Positions 11,554 through 21,291 are shown, counted from the stretch's first letter. The stretch: DNA of 64,000 nt from Planctomycetota bacterium (GCA_020848275.1 JADLAK010000043.1:31027-95026), one strand, 5' to 3'. The notes: generated by a model from the sequence alone, not told the origin. Numbers and translations are program-made.

Positions 11554-11766
11554 ATGTCAACCTTCATTGTCGCCTTTGACATCGAGAAGAAAGACTACGT
11601 GATCGGCGTGATCCGCCAGATGAAGGGCGTCACGCTGGCAAGCAAGCCCGCGGCCGACGGCACCGTGCGCGTGCGCACCAAGCTGCCGACGCTGGATGCC
11701 GAGGCAGACACCGTCCACGCCATCGAGGACATCGACGGCGTGCTGGACTTGCGGCTAATTCAGTAG
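11554..11766 (+). CDS. Small hypothetical protein
   Basis: A 70-residue protein (MSTFIVAFDIEKKDYVIGV...) with alternating beta and helix character and no membrane segment or signal peptide. It lies 24 bp after the kinase gene and 57 bp before the chosen mgtE start, all on one strand, so it is likely part of the same transcript. The IDGVLDLRL ending resembles small ferredoxin-like alpha/beta folds such as NapD or ACT-like proteins, but I cannot assign a family. Real-gene support comes from its position, an ATG start and lack of a competing frame. Confidence 0.6.
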   Translation: MSTFIVAFDIEKKDYVIGVIRQMKGVTLASKPAADGTVRVRTKLPTLDAEADTVHAIEDIDGVLDLRLIQ

Positions 11767-11823
11767 CACTTGCTTCCGGGCAGTACCCGTGACAAAAGGG
11801 CGCACCCGCACCGGAGCCTGACC

Positions 11824-13209
11824 GTGAACGAGATGACCCGCCTGATTTTTCCCGAGGCGCGCGAGATCATTCGTTCGGGCAACGTGGCGGACCTCGGCGT
11901 GCTGATGGGCGTGCTGCTGCCGCCCGACGTCGCCGACCTGATGGCGGAACTCGCGCCCGACGAATCGGCGGCGATGTTCAAGGCGCTGGACAACAAGCAA
12001 CGCGCCGAGGTCTTCGAACAGATCGACTACGAACACCAGCAGGCGCTGTTGGACCGGCTGGGGCCGCAGGTGATCGCCGGCGTGCTTGACAGCATGTCCA
12101 GCGACGACCGCGCCGATTTCGTGCGCCGCCTCGATGCGCGCTCGCGTGAGACGCTGCTGCCGCTGCTCGCCCACGCCGAGCGCCACGACCTGAAACGACT
12201 GCTGGCATTTGCCGAGGGCACTGCGGGCTCGGTGATGTCGACGGAATACGCGACCGTCGAGCCTGAAATGACCGCGCTCCAGGCCATTGAACACCTGCGC
12301 CACGTCGCGCCGCTGCAGGAAACGATCTACATCGTCTACGTTGTTGACAAGGAACGTCACGTCGTCGGCGTCGTGTCTTTGCGCCAGTTGATCGTCGCCG
12401 CACCCGCCGCAACCGTCAGCAAACTCATGCGCCGCGAGATCATCTCGGTCAAGGGCGACGCGCCGCGCGAAGAGGCCGCCAACCTGATCGCGAAGTACGA
12501 CTTCCTGGCGCTGCCGGTGGTCGACGAGACCGGCCGCATGATCGGCATCATCACCCAGGACGACGTCATCGACATCATCAAGGCCAAGGCCACGCAGGAC
12601 GCCCAGAAGGCGGGCGGCATGGAGGCCCTTGAACTGTCCTACTTCGACACCAGCCTCCCGGCGATGTTGCGCAAGCGCGGCGGCTGGCTGATTGTGCTGT
12701 TCATCGGGCAAACCTTCACCGCGACGGCGATGGAGTCCTTCGAGGGTGCAATCCAGAAGGCCGCGGTGCTTTCGCTGTTTGTGCCGCTGGTGATTTCCAG
12801 CGGCGGCAACACCGGAAGCCAGGCGGCATCATTGATCATCCGCTCGCTTGCCGTGGGCGAAGTCAAACTCGCCGACTGGTGGCGCGTGGCGCGGCGCGAG
12901 GTCGCCTCGGGGCTGGCTCTGGGCGTGGGCCTGGGCCTGCTGGGCTTCTTGCGCATCGTGCTCTGGCCCAACGCCGGCGCGGAATACGGCGAACACTACG
13001 TGCGGCTGGGCTTGATGATGTGGCTGGCGCTGATGGGCATCGTGCTATGGGGCACGCTGGCGGGCTCGCTGATGCCGTTGTTGATGAAAAGGATCGGCCT
13101 CGATCCCGCGACCGCCAGCACGCCCTTTGTCGCGACGCTTGTCGACGTTACCGGGATACTGATCTACTTCAGTGTCGCTACCCTGATGCTCAGCGGGACG
13201 CTGCTGTAG
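11824..13209 (+). CDS. mgtE: Magnesium transporter MgtE
   Basis: Inner-membrane Mg2+ channel/transporter of the MgtE family. Layout from the N-terminus: an MgtE_N superhelical domain (about 15-115) with APDESAAMF-type repeats, two CBS domains (about 125-250) with VGVVSLRQL and IGIITQDDV, and five transmembrane helices (about 275-460). The conserved SGGNTGSQ and DPATASTPFVATLVDVTG motifs line the pore. In this family cytosolic Mg2+ binding at the N and CBS domains closes the channel. The frame opens at a TTG (11770), but a GTG at 11824 with GGAG seven bases upstream is the better start. Confidence 0.94.
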   Translation: MNEMTRLIFPEAREIIRSGNVADLGVLMGVLLPPDVADLMAELAPDESAAMFKALDNKQRAEVFEQIDYEHQQALLDRLGPQVIAGVLDSMSSDDRADFVRRLDARSRETLLPLLAHAERHDLKRLLAFAEGTAGSVMSTEYATVEPEMTALQAIEHLRHVAPLQETIYIVYVVDKERHVVGVVSLRQLIVAAPAATVSKLMRREIISVKGDAPREEAANLIAKYDFLALPVVDETGRMIGIITQDDVIDIIKAKATQDAQKAGGMEALELSYFDTSLPAMLRKRGGWLIVLFIGQTFTATAMESFEGAIQKAAVLSLFVPLVISSGGNTGSQAASLIIRSLAVGEVKLADWWRVARREVASGLALGVGLGLLGFLRIVLWPNAGAEYGEHYVRLGLMMWLALMGIVLWGTLAGSLMPLLMKRIGLDPATASTPFVATLVDVTGILIYFSVATLMLSGTLL

Positions 13210-13226
13210 GAATGGTCCCGCGTCAG

Positions 13227-13268
13227 GTGTCGTGAGCCCCGTGTCAGATGACACGGGGCTCACGAGAC
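13227..13268. terminator. Bidirectional terminator hairpin
   Basis: A 20-bp stem with one mismatch: CGTGAGCCCCGTGTCA pairs with TGACACGGGGCTCACG around a tight loop. It lies between the convergent mgtE and DAHP synthase stop codons and can act on both. Confidence 0.8.
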
Positions 13269-13272
13269 ATTT

Positions 13273-14295
13273 CTAGATTTCCCGCCCGACGGCTTGCGCC
13301 ACCGCGCGCATTTGCGGCAGCAACTCGCGGAACTGCGCCGGGTACAGGCTTTGCGCACCGTCGCTTAGTGCGCAATTCGGGTCGCTGTGCACCTCGACCA
13401 TCACGCCGTCGGCGCCCGCCGCAATGGCGGCCAGCGCCATGGGCGGAACGTAACGCCGGTCACCCGTGGCATGGCTCGGGTCGACGATGATCGGCAGGTG
13501 CGAAAGCTCCTTGATTGCCGGTATCAGGCTAAGGTCGAGGGTGTTGCGCGTGTGGCGCGCGAAGGTGCGTATGCCGCGTTCGCACAGCACCACATTGGCG
13601 TTGCCGCCCGAAAGGATGTAGTCGGCGGCCATCAGCAGGTCTTCCAGCGTCGCGCTCATGCCGCGTTTGAGCATGACCGGGAGGCGGCTTTTGCCCACAC
13701 GCTTGAGCAGCGAAAAATTCTGCATGTTGCGCGCGCCAATCTGGATCATGTCGGCGTGCGCTTCGACCATTTCAAGGCTGTGTTCGTCGACCGCTTCGGT
13801 CACGAACTTCATGCCAAGAGCGCGGATTTCCTCGAGAATTCTAAAACCTTCGTCCTCAAGTCCCTGGAAGGAAAACGGGCTGGTGCGCGGCTTGAACAGG
13901 CCGCCGCGCATGACGTTGACCCCCGCGGCCTTGAGTTCGCGCGCCAGCGCAAGCGCCTGGCCGCGGCCCTCGACGCTACACGGCCCCGCGATCACAACGA
14001 CCTTGCGCCCGCCGAACTTGACCGCCGGGCGGCCGGGAAGCGAAACGATGGTGTCGTCGCGCTTGTATTCGCGCCCCGAAAGCTTGAAGGGCGAGGTCAC
14101 GTTCAGCACCTGCTGGACGCCCGAATAGGTACGAAAGGTGTTGAGATCGACGCTGTCGACGTCGCCGCCGCTGACGCCCAGCAGCGTGCAGTTCTGGCCC
14201 GGGATTTCCTGGGCGGTCAGGCCAAGGTCGCGCAGGTGGTTGGTGACGGCGTCAATCTCGCTCGCCGAAGCGCCCTGCTTCATCACGATCAGCAT
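13273..14295 (-). CDS. aroF: 3-deoxy-7-phosphoheptulonate synthase (DAHP synthase, type I beta)
   Basis: First enzyme of the shikimate pathway, condensing phosphoenolpyruvate and erythrose 4-phosphate. At 340 residues it carries a ferredoxin/ACT-like N-terminal domain (about 1-75, [17 protein letters not shown]) fused to the KDPG-aldolase-like barrel, the layout of the Thermotoga-type enzyme in which the N-domain mediates feedback inhibition by aromatic amino acids. Motifs are IAGPCSVEG with the metal-ligand Cys106, [12 protein letters not shown], and VDPSHATG. The ATG at 14295 gives the expected N-terminus. It is a single-gene unit convergent with mgtE. Confidence 0.94.
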   Translation of the reverse strand: MLIVMKQGASASEIDAVTNHLRDLGLTAQEIPGQNCTLLGVSGGDVDSVDLNTFRTYSGVQQVLNVTSPFKLSGREYKRDDTIVSLPGRPAVKFGGRKVVVIAGPCSVEGRGQALALARELKAAGVNVMRGGLFKPRTSPFSFQGLEDEGFRILEEIRALGMKFVTEAVDEHSLEMVEAHADMIQIGARNMQNFSLLKRVGKSRLPVMLKRGMSATLEDLLMAADYILSGGNANVVLCERGIRTFARHTRNTLDLSLIPAIKELSHLPIIVDPSHATGDRRYVPPMALAAIAAGADGVMVEVHSDPNCALSDGAQSLYPAQFRELLPQMRAVAQAVGREI

Positions 14296-14384
14296 AGTCT
14301 ATGGGCTCGCTTGTCTAAAACGCGCCCCCCATGTCCACAACGCGCATATCCTAAGTCTTGCGCGCACCCGCTACAATCCCACCC

Positions 14385-16520
14385 ATGCCGCACATGACGC
14401 CGCCCGAAGTCCCCCCTGAACTGCGCCTCAGTGGCCGCGTGCGCCTTGAGCGCTATACCTTCCTCGCTTTTGCGGCCGTGCTTTCAATCCTCGCGCTTGC
14501 AGGCGTGGTCGAGTTCAAGCGCAACCAGGCCGACCTGATCGAACGTTGCGGCCGCGTCCAGGGCCTGGTCGGCGACCTTGCCAACGCGCAAGTCCGCCTC
14601 GACCGCCAGCAGGAGCAACATCGCGGCGAAACCGCGCGCCTGGCCAACCAGCTCGATTTGGCCAACACCCGCGTACGGGAAAAGGGCCTCGACCTCGGGC
14701 TGGCCTTGACCCGGCTGGCGCTGGCCGACGCCGATGGCGACGAAGCCGCGCGCTCCCAGGCGCGCGAAGTGCTTGCGCAGGCCGACCTCGCGGGCGCGCC
14801 CGCATTCATGCCGCTGGCGCGCTGGGCACTGGCCGATGTCCGCGCGCTGGCTCTCGAGTTCAGGGGCAGGCATTCCGGGCTGCCCATCGACCACGCGGTC
14901 ATCTCCCGCGACGGCGAGGCCTTTGCCGTTTCGCGCCACGACCGCGGCATCGAGGTCTTCAAGACCCGCGAACGCGACCTCCTCACCTACATCGAGCCGC
15001 CGGGCGGCGATTCCGTGCAAAGCCTCGCGCTCGCGCCCAACCTGCAGTTGTTCACGGGCTGGAAACAAGGCTCCGTGACTTACCAGCGAGTCAATCCCGG
15101 CTCCGTGTCCGATTCGCACATCGCGGCGCGCTTCGAAAGCCGCCAGTCAGTGCGCTGCATGGGACTGAGCCCCTCGGCCAATCGCATTGCCGCTGCCGAC
15201 ACCACTGGCGCGCTTTTGGTCGTTGAAACTCAGCCGCCGCACGCCTCGATCATGTCCGCGCGCCTGTCCTCGACGGCGCTGGCGACCTGCGCGCTTGACG
15301 GCGCGGACTACGACGCCGCGGCCCTGTGCGCCGACGGCAAACTCGTGCTGCTCAAGGGCCCCAATGGCGACAGTCTGACCGTGCACAATTTTGAGGCCGC
15401 GCCCGATTTCTCCGCCGTGGGCGTCTGGGGCGGGCGTGTGCTCGCTGCCTGCGCGCGCGGCGACAAGATCGAGCGGCTGGTCGTCAACTACGGCAAAGTC
15501 CTGCGCTACGACGAAATCGTCCACGGCCTCGGCAGCGTCTGCTACCTCGCGTTTTCGCCCGATGGCGCGCTGGTCGCCGCCGGGCGAGGAGGCCAGGCCG
15601 CGCGCATCCTGTGGGATGGCAGCGTGGTGCGCATGCCGCTGGATCTCGGCAAGCCCGTACGCATGGCGGCCGTTTGCCGCAACGGCTACCTGCTGGCGGG
15701 GGCATATGGCCAGATCACGCTAAGCCCTGACTTTGATTTGATCCTGCAAGGCGTGCGTGTCGCCGGCCGCAACGAAAAGACACGCGTCGAAGTGACGCCG
15801 CTTGGCTTTGCGCTTGTCCCCGAGGAAGGCGACGCGTTTTTCTGGGCCGCCGGCGAGCGCATCTGGCGCAGCGCGGGAACGGCTGAGCGCGTCCTGCCCC
15901 TGTGGACGACTTTTGCGTCCTTGGCCGACAAGCAGGGCCGCGGCCCCGGCGGCCAACTGTTACCCGACGCGGGCATGCTGATCGCGACAGTGCAGTCGCC
16001 GCAACGGGCGATTTTCGCTGGCGCCGACGGCCTGATCCGCTGCGTCGACCAGGCCGGCCCGACGCTGACAATCTCGGCCCCCGCCGCCGGCATCCCCGAC
16101 GCCGCGGCTGCCGCGGGCGGTGCGGGCGACGCGGTACTGCTCAAATACGACCGCCGACTTTTCCGGCTTCGCGCCGTGACGGGCGCCATTGACGAAATCG
16201 AGTTCGCCGCCGCCGCGCCCATTGCGCTAAGCGCTGACGGCCTGCGCGCGGCGTTTTTCAATGAGCGTGCGATACAGGTCATCGACTTCCAGGCGGGCCC
16301 GGTCGGCAAGGCGATAGCGATGGAGCGCCCCGCGGCCGTGGGCCTGATGTTCGGGGGCACGGTGCTGGTCTGCCTCGAAAAGAACGCCATTGCGTTCTAC
16401 GAAGTCGAAACCGGGCACCTGTTGCGGCGGCTCGCCTCCGACGCGATCAACCTCGCCGCGCGCGACGCCGAGCTGTTGATTGTCACATCGAAGGAATTGC
16501 GCGTACTGAGCTTTGAGTAG
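14385..16520 (+). CDS. Membrane-anchored beta-propeller protein
   Basis: A 711-residue protein. A polar N-terminus is followed by one hydrophobic helix at about residues 25-45 (YTFLAFAAVLSILALAGVV), a coiled coil to about 100 (RLANQLDLANTRVREKG), and then a long beta-rich region with WD40/PQQ-like strands such as VCYLAFSPDGALVAAGRGG. It most likely displays a beta-propeller outside the cytosol as a scaffold; no catalytic motif is visible. The frame opens at a TTG (14358), but ATG 14385 fits better. Tandem hairpins follow the stop codon. WD40 proteins with this layout are common beside kinases in Planctomycetota, which is context only. Confidence 0.75.
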   Translation: MPHMTPPEVPPELRLSGRVRLERYTFLAFAAVLSILALAGVVEFKRNQADLIERCGRVQGLVGDLANAQVRLDRQQEQHRGETARLANQLDLANTRVREKGLDLGLALTRLALADADGDEAARSQAREVLAQADLAGAPAFMPLARWALADVRALALEFRGRHSGLPIDHAVISRDGEAFAVSRHDRGIEVFKTRERDLLTYIEPPGGDSVQSLALAPNLQLFTGWKQGSVTYQRVNPGSVSDSHIAARFESRQSVRCMGLSPSANRIAAADTTGALLVVETQPPHASIMSARLSSTALATCALDGADYDAAALCADGKLVLLKGPNGDSLTVHNFEAAPDFSAVGVWGGRVLAACARGDKIERLVVNYGKVLRYDEIVHGLGSVCYLAFSPDGALVAAGRGGQAARILWDGSVVRMPLDLGKPVRMAAVCRNGYLLAGAYGQITLSPDFDLILQGVRVAGRNEKTRVEVTPLGFALVPEEGDAFFWAAGERIWRSAGTAERVLPLWTTFASLADKQGRGPGGQLLPDAGMLIATVQSPQRAIFAGADGLIRCVDQAGPTLTISAPAAGIPDAAAAAGGAGDAVLLKYDRRLFRLRAVTGAIDEIEFAAAAPIALSADGLRAAFFNERAIQVIDFQAGPVGKAIAMERPAAVGLMFGGTVLVCLEKNAIAFYEVETGHLLRRLASDAINLAARDAELLIVTSKELRVLSFE

Positions 16521-16569
16521 GGACAGGCGGCAGCCTGCCCGGTGTGAGAGGACACGCTGCCGCGTGTCC
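16521..16569. terminator. Tandem hairpins between convergent genes
   Basis: Two hairpins: GGACAGGC/GCCTGCCC (16521-16540, one mismatch) and a perfect GGACACGC/GCGTGTCC (16550-16569, loop TGCC). They lie between convergent stop codons. The GGACACGC stem recurs at 58126-58175. Confidence 0.65.
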
Positions 16570-17394
16570 CTACAGCACGACGCGCAGCGAACATTCCATC
16601 TCGCAGGCCAGGAACAGCGCCCGCAGGAAATCCTTGATCTGCCGCTCGCAGTTATCGTCTTCTGGCGAGGAAACAATCTTGATCGCGTTGCGGTAGGAGG
16701 GCTTGCCGTCGCGCATGTGCTCGTAGACAAACTTGTCTTTGAAACTGTCCAGCGGCGCGATCAGCGGCAGATTCGCTTCGTAGAGGTCCATCAGGCCAAG
16801 CAGGAAGCGGCCGTGCTGCCAAGTGATCGTGCCGGATAAAAACAGCAGCTCGAACAACTGGTTGGCGCTCAGCTTGACGTCGTTTTCGTAACGACGCACC
16901 AGCGGTTTTTTGCTCTGGAAGAAGATGTCGCCGGTGCGGCGCATCTCCTCGACCTGGTGACCCAAAATACCGTTCGAATCAAGGTAGTTGAGCAGAACCT
17001 TCGGGCCGGGGTCGTCCATCACGCCGTGGATCATGCCCATCAGCAACGCCTCGCCCTTGAGCGTGACCGGGAAATCCAGGACGCCGCGGCAACCAAAGGC
17101 CTGCTTGTGCACGCGCGCAGGGCACGCCTTGCAATGTTCACCGTGCGGTTCAAGCTCGGCGTAGTCGATGCTGACCGCGGCCACGGTCGTTTTCACCGCG
17201 TGGGCCTTGCCCTGTTTGTCCTTCAGCGTAAGCCGCACGTGCACGTCGGCGGCGTCGACATCGACATTCTTCTTGCGCGCGCGATTGAGCGCCAGCAGCG
17301 CCTGCTCGCGCTCATAAACGAGGCGCATGATGCGGCTGGCCGGCACGTGCTTCTTGACGGGGCAAGGCAAATCGATGAGGTAAGTGATGGACAT
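16570..17394 (-). CDS. Hypothetical protein with CxxC-type cysteine cluster
   Basis: A 274-residue soluble protein I cannot assign. A cysteine cluster near residues 94-108 (HCKACPARVHKQAFGCRG) could bind zinc or an Fe-S cluster. Otherwise it is mixed alpha/beta with charged helices and no signal or membrane segment. Its ATG is immediately next to the aldehyde dehydrogenase stop codon (17395), so the two are co-transcribed and may act together; it could be a partner or maturation factor of that enzyme, which is inference. High-GC codon use agrees with its neighbours. Confidence 0.7.
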   Translation of the reverse strand: MSITYLIDLPCPVKKHVPASRIMRLVYEREQALLALNRARKKNVDVDAADVHVRLTLKDKQGKAHAVKTTVAAVSIDYAELEPHGEHCKACPARVHKQAFGCRGVLDFPVTLKGEALLMGMIHGVMDDPGPKVLLNYLDSNGILGHQVEEMRRTGDIFFQSKKPLVRRYENDVKLSANQLFELLFLSGTITWQHGRFLLGLMDLYEANLPLIAPLDSFKDKFVYEHMRDGKPSYRNAIKIVSSPEDDNCERQIKDFLRALFLACEMECSLRVVL

Positions 17395-18813
17395 TTAGGG
17401 CTTAATGGCGAGCAGCCGGGGCTCCGTGAACGCTTCGATGGCGTACTTTGGCCCTTCGCGCCCAAGGCCCGAACCCTTGACGCCGCCGTAGGGCATCTGG
17501 TCGACGCGGTAAGTCGGCACATCGTTGACGATCACGCCGCCGACCTCGAGCGTTTCAAAAGCCTGGAGCATTTTTGGCAGCGATTGCGTGAACACGCCCG
17601 CCTGCAGGCCGTACTCGGTGGCGTTGACGGCGTGCAGCGCGGCCTCGAAATCCTGGTAACGCGCAAAGGTCGCGACGGGGCCAAACATTTCCTCGCAACT
17701 GGCCTTGGCGTCCTCGGGCACATCCGTGAGCCAGGTGGGCCGGTAGAACTGGCCTTCGCGCGTGCCGCCCGCCACGATGTTCGCGCCCGCCTTCACGGCT
17801 TCGCTCACCCACGCCGCAACGCGCTGCGCGTTGGCCTCATCGATCAAAGGCCCGACCAGCACGTCCTGGTGGCGCGGGTCACCCATGCCCAGCGTATTGG
17901 TGATCTCGATCAGCCGCGCCAGCAGGCGATCGGCGATGTTTTCGTGCGCGAACACGCGCTGCACCTTGATGCACACCTGGCCCGCGTGCGCGAACGCGCC
18001 TGTCACGATACGCTGCGCCGCGACATCGAGGTCCGCATCAGCCTCGACGATAACCGCCGCGTTGCCGCCAAGCTCAAGCACGCTGCGCTTGCGCCCGCAG
18101 ATCGATTTCAGGTGCCAGCCGACTTTCGCGCTGCCGGTAAATGACAGCACCGCCGGGCGGTCGTCTCGCACCAGCAGCTCGGCAATATCGTTGGCGCATG
18201 GCATCACGCTGAACGCGCCCGCGGGCAGCTTCAGGTCGCGCAGAATACGGCCAAGCAACAACGACGTCAGCGGCGCTTGCGGCGGCGGCTTGAGGATGAT
18301 CGGGCAGCCCGCGGCCAGCGCCGGCGCAACCTTGTGCGCGACAAGGTTGATCGGGAAGTTGAAGGGCGAGATGCCGATCACCACTCCGCGCGGGAAGCGG
18401 CGAACGATGCCGAAGCGGCGCTCGGATGACTGCAGGGTGTCGAGCGAAATGACCTCGCCGGCGATGCGCTTGGCTTCCTCGGCGGCGATCTCGAATGTAT
18501 TGACGGCCCGGGCGACCTCGCCGCGGGCGAGGCTGATGGGCTTGGCGGTCTCGGCCGTAATCAGTTGGGCGAATTCCTCCTGCCGGTCCATGATGGCCTC
18601 GGCGGTGCGGCGCAGGGCCGATTCGCGCGCGCCGGCGGACAGCCGGGCCATGGGCGCACGAGCCTGCATCGCAGCGGAAATCGCCGAGTTGACTTCGTTT
18701 TTGCCCGCAAGGCAGACCGCACCGAGGTCCTGCTGGTCGATGGCGCTGCGATGCTGGAACGTGCTGCCGGTGGTGGTTTCTGTGCCGGCCAATATCAACG
18801 GGTGTGTTTGCAT
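17395..18813 (-). CDS. Aldehyde dehydrogenase family protein
   Basis: NAD(P)-dependent aldehyde dehydrogenase. Counting from the ATG at 18813, the general base is Glu247 in LELGG, the nucleophile is Cys281 in GQVC, and ISPFNFPINL plus FTGSAKVG form the cofactor site. The TIEE-type C-terminus ends with YGGVKGSGLGREG. Length (472 residues) is normal. It is closest in style to the GAPN/succinate-semialdehyde/lactaldehyde dehydrogenase group, but the substrate cannot be read from the sequence. The frame starts ten codons earlier at a GTG; the ATG is preferred. It is the first gene of a two-gene unit. Confidence 0.9.
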   Translation of the reverse strand: MQTHPLILAGTETTTGSTFQHRSAIDQQDLGAVCLAGKNEVNSAISAAMQARAPMARLSAGARESALRRTAEAIMDRQEEFAQLITAETAKPISLARGEVARAVNTFEIAAEEAKRIAGEVISLDTLQSSERRFGIVRRFPRGVVIGISPFNFPINLVAHKVAPALAAGCPIILKPPPQAPLTSLLLGRILRDLKLPAGAFSVMPCANDIAELLVRDDRPAVLSFTGSAKVGWHLKSICGRKRSVLELGGNAAVIVEADADLDVAAQRIVTGAFAHAGQVCIKVQRVFAHENIADRLLARLIEITNTLGMGDPRHQDVLVGPLIDEANAQRVAAWVSEAVKAGANIVAGGTREGQFYRPTWLTDVPEDAKASCEEMFGPVATFARYQDFEAALHAVNATEYGLQAGVFTQSLPKMLQAFETLEVGGVIVNDVPTYRVDQMPYGGVKGSGLGREGPKYAIEAFTEPRLLAIKP

Positions 18814-18892
18814 AGGTGCGGAATTCTTGGATGTGGGTCGCACATGTTACCCCAGCGGCACGTTTAAGGTAAACGAGAAGATAGGGCGGACA

Positions 18893-18960
18893 GAGGAGTC
18901 CGGAGCGCGGAGTGTTGACTTGGCTGTTACTCCGCTCTCCTCTCCCCGTTCTCCGCACTC
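18893..18960. repeat. Weak intergenic inverted repeat
   Basis: GAGGAGTCCGGAGCGCGGAGT on the left is loosely complementary to ACTCCGCTCTCCTC on the right, followed by another CTCCGCACTC word. Pairing is imperfect. It lies upstream of the membrane operon starting at 18967. Confidence 0.4.
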
Positions 18961-18966
18961 AAGACT

Positions 18967-19566
18967 ATGCGCTATGCGCCCTTAGCCGTCGTTACCGTGC
19001 TGGCCGCCGCACATGCGCTCCTTACGGGCGCGTGGGCGCGCGAAGCCTTCGATTACGGCAGCGATCTCGCGCTCTGGCGCGCGATTTTTTACGTCGAGCT
19101 CGCCCTGCCGCTGTTCGTGCTCTGGCCCGCGGTCGTGAAAACGCGCCGCGACGTCGCCGAATTCCTGCTTGGTGTGCTCGCCTGTGCGGCGGCCTCAAGT
19201 GCGGTCATGTTCGCATTCGCCTACCTGTCATCGCCCGGGCCGGTATGGCAGAGCCGCCCGGTGGTATTCGCCTGCTGGGCGCTTTGCGGCGGATTCATGG
19301 CGCTGGCCGCGCGTTTTGGCGGCGCGTGGCCGGCGCGAGCGCGCATCGCGCTGGTTTGCGTGCTCGGATTGCCGCTGCTGTGGCACTATTTCAGCCTCGA
19401 ATACGCCCAAAAAAGCCAGCTTGGCCTGCAATCGCTGTCGCCGCACTGGTATCTGGCAGCCAACGCGACACTCGACGGCGGGTCGGTAATCGCGCCGCTG
19501 GCAATTGCCGGGGCGCTGGCGCTTATCGCCGCCGCGGTGTGGCCAAAGCGCAAGGAGGCCGCATGA
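18967..19566 (+). CDS. Hypothetical multi-pass membrane protein
   Basis: A 199-residue protein with about six hydrophobic segments (about residues 5-25, 38-58, 64-86, 97-113, 124-140, 172-192) and short loops. No signature or charged residues typical of a known transporter. Its TGA overlaps the next gene's ATG (ATGA at 19563-19566), so the pair is translationally coupled and probably forms one membrane complex. The ATG start follows an intergenic inverted repeat. Resemblance to ABC-2-type permease neighbours of gliding or exopolysaccharide loci is possible but not demonstrable from sequence. Confidence 0.7.
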   Translation: MRYAPLAVVTVLAAAHALLTGAWAREAFDYGSDLALWRAIFYVELALPLFVLWPAVVKTRRDVAEFLLGVLACAAASSAVMFAFAYLSSPGPVWQSRPVVFACWALCGGFMALAARFGGAWPARARIALVCVLGLPLLWHYFSLEYAQKSQLGLQSLSPHWYLAANATLDGGSVIAPLAIAGALALIAAAVWPKRKEAA

Positions 19567-21128
19567 TGGCCTGCATCGGGGCCCGCCCGCGTGAGCGGCG
19601 GGGCCGCCATCACAATCGCCCTTTGTTTATTGCCCCGCCGCTGACGCAGCGGGCTCTGATTGCGCTGTTCGGCGTGTTGATACTCGCATCTTCTTCACTT
19701 TCTGCGCAGCAAATCGACCACGAGCGCACGCGTTATCTAGGCGACGGGCGCGGCCGGCCAGGATGCTACGCGCCACTGGAAATCGTGTTCGCGGGCAAGG
19801 CGGGCGGGACCGCGACCGTTGAAATCCTCAGCCCCGGCGTGGCGTTGCGCAGGCAAGTGTCCGTAAACGCCGCCGGGCCCGTGACCGCGCGCGTGCCCTG
19901 TCGCGTCGCCGCTGACAGCAAGATACGCGTGACGCTCGATGGCGCCAGCGACGAGTTTTCGCCCGAGGTGCCCGCGCGTTTGATGGCGCCAAGCTATCAC
20001 CGAATCTACGCCGCAGCGTTCGCGCCCGAGGCCGCGAATCTGCCGGCGAGCGACACCCTGGTCTTCGACGCGTTCAAGACCGATGAGTGCTTTGCCGACT
20101 GGCGCATGTTCGACGGCTACGACGCCATCGTATTGCTCAACCCGGGCGATGGCCGGCTGCCCGCGGGCGCGCAACGCGCGCTGCTCGAGTTCGCGAGCCT
20201 CGGCGGCGCGGTATTCATCGCGGGCAATTTCACCCTCGAAAGCGGCCTGCCCGCGTTGCCGGATCCCACCACAATTGACTTTGCCGGCGTGCCCGTGCTT
20301 CGCCAGAGTTGCGGCGGCGGCACCCTCTACCGCGTAGCCTACGAGCGCATCGCCGAAAAGCCTGCCGACGTGCTGGTCGCCGCCATGCGCCGCCACCAGT
20401 GGTACGGCGGCAGCGAAGCGCCCGCGGGCGCACCCGCTACACGCGGCGCCGAGAATCCCCCGCCGACGCAGTATCTCGAAGTCGGGGACCGGCGCGCGGC
20501 CGCGCCTTCCTTGATGGTCTACGGGCTCGTGGGCCTAATTGCGCTGACGTGCCTGCTTGCGCCGCTGGCGCTTGATCGCCTGAAACGCGGCGCGTGGCCG
20601 GCGTTTGCCGCCACGGCGCTAATCGCCGTCGGCATCGCAATCGCGGGCGCGAATCAGAGCGGCCCGCTGCCGCAAGTGCAGGTCAGTGTGCTGGAATTGG
20701 CCTCCGACGGTGACATAACGGCCCGCCGCGAGGTCTGGCTCGTACCGCCCGCGGTCAAGGACGTGTTCACGGTTGATCTTGCGAATTCGCGGCTGCTGCC
20801 GCGCGCGGGCAAACCCGTCACGGGCTGGCGCGTGTACACCGTGGACTTGCCGCTGACGCGCGCGATTGCGCAGCGCGCGCCGGTCGCAAAGTTCGAGAAC
20901 GCGTACATCGAGGGCCTGCCGTTTCGCGACTTCGCAGCGCGCGCGCGCGTCGGCGAGACAGCGCTGGATGAAACCGGCGCGCGGCTGGTCGATTGGTGGC
21001 TGGAAGTGAACGCTTACCGCGGGCGCAAGGCGCAGATCGTCAAGGTGGGTGAAATCGAACCGCTCGCCGCATGGCCGGGGACAGAGACCGTCATCCGCGG
21101 CGGCTTGGCGATCATCGAACCGCGATAA
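19563..21128 (+). CDS. Membrane protein with GATase-like domain
   Basis: A 521-residue protein. After a basic N-terminus there is a hydrophobic segment ending LSAQQ (about 31-50), probably a signal peptide or anchor. An extracytoplasmic beta-rich region follows, then a Rossmann-like segment near 175-230 (DAIVLLNPGDGRLPAGAQRALLEFASLGGAVFIAGNF) that resembles class-I glutamine-amidotransferase-like domains of BatA/DUF4159-type membrane proteins but lacks a visible catalytic Cys. Two transmembrane helices follow at about 320-365, then a second soluble region. Coupled to the upstream membrane gene by a 4-base overlap. Likely structural or surface-associated; exact role unknown. Confidence 0.7.
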   Translation: MMACIGARPRERRGRHHNRPLFIAPPLTQRALIALFGVLILASSSLSAQQIDHERTRYLGDGRGRPGCYAPLEIVFAGKAGGTATVEILSPGVALRRQVSVNAAGPVTARVPCRVAADSKIRVTLDGASDEFSPEVPARLMAPSYHRIYAAAFAPEAANLPASDTLVFDAFKTDECFADWRMFDGYDAIVLLNPGDGRLPAGAQRALLEFASLGGAVFIAGNFTLESGLPALPDPTTIDFAGVPVLRQSCGGGTLYRVAYERIAEKPADVLVAAMRRHQWYGGSEAPAGAPATRGAENPPPTQYLEVGDRRAAAPSLMVYGLVGLIALTCLLAPLALDRLKRGAWPAFAATALIAVGIAIAGANQSGPLPQVQVSVLELASDGDITARREVWLVPPAVKDVFTVDLANSRLLPRAGKPVTGWRVYTVDLPLTRAIAQRAPVAKFENAYIEGLPFRDFAARARVGETALDETGARLVDWWLEVNAYRGRKAQIVKVGEIEPLAAWPGTETVIRGGLAIIEPR

Positions 21129-21138
21129 AAACAAAAAA

Positions 21139-21225
21139 ATTTCACGCGAAGGCGTGAAGGCGCAAAGAAAGGCCTCTGGATCGGCTTTCCTGGCGCCACT
21201 GCGCCTTTGGGCGAGACGCCGTTTT
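21139..21225. repeat. Intergenic hairpin region
   Basis: TTCACGC/GCGTGAA forms a perfect 7-bp hairpin with loop GAAG. GGCGC..GAAAGGCC on the left is answered by GGCTTTCCTGGCGCC on the right. It lies between the membrane operon and the MamK-like gene and may separate their transcripts. Confidence 0.55.
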
Positions 21226-21291
21226 TACTCAAGTTTCAAACCCGGTTTTGACGATCAGCGAGGGACAACATTTCTTCTAACCGGAGCCTCC

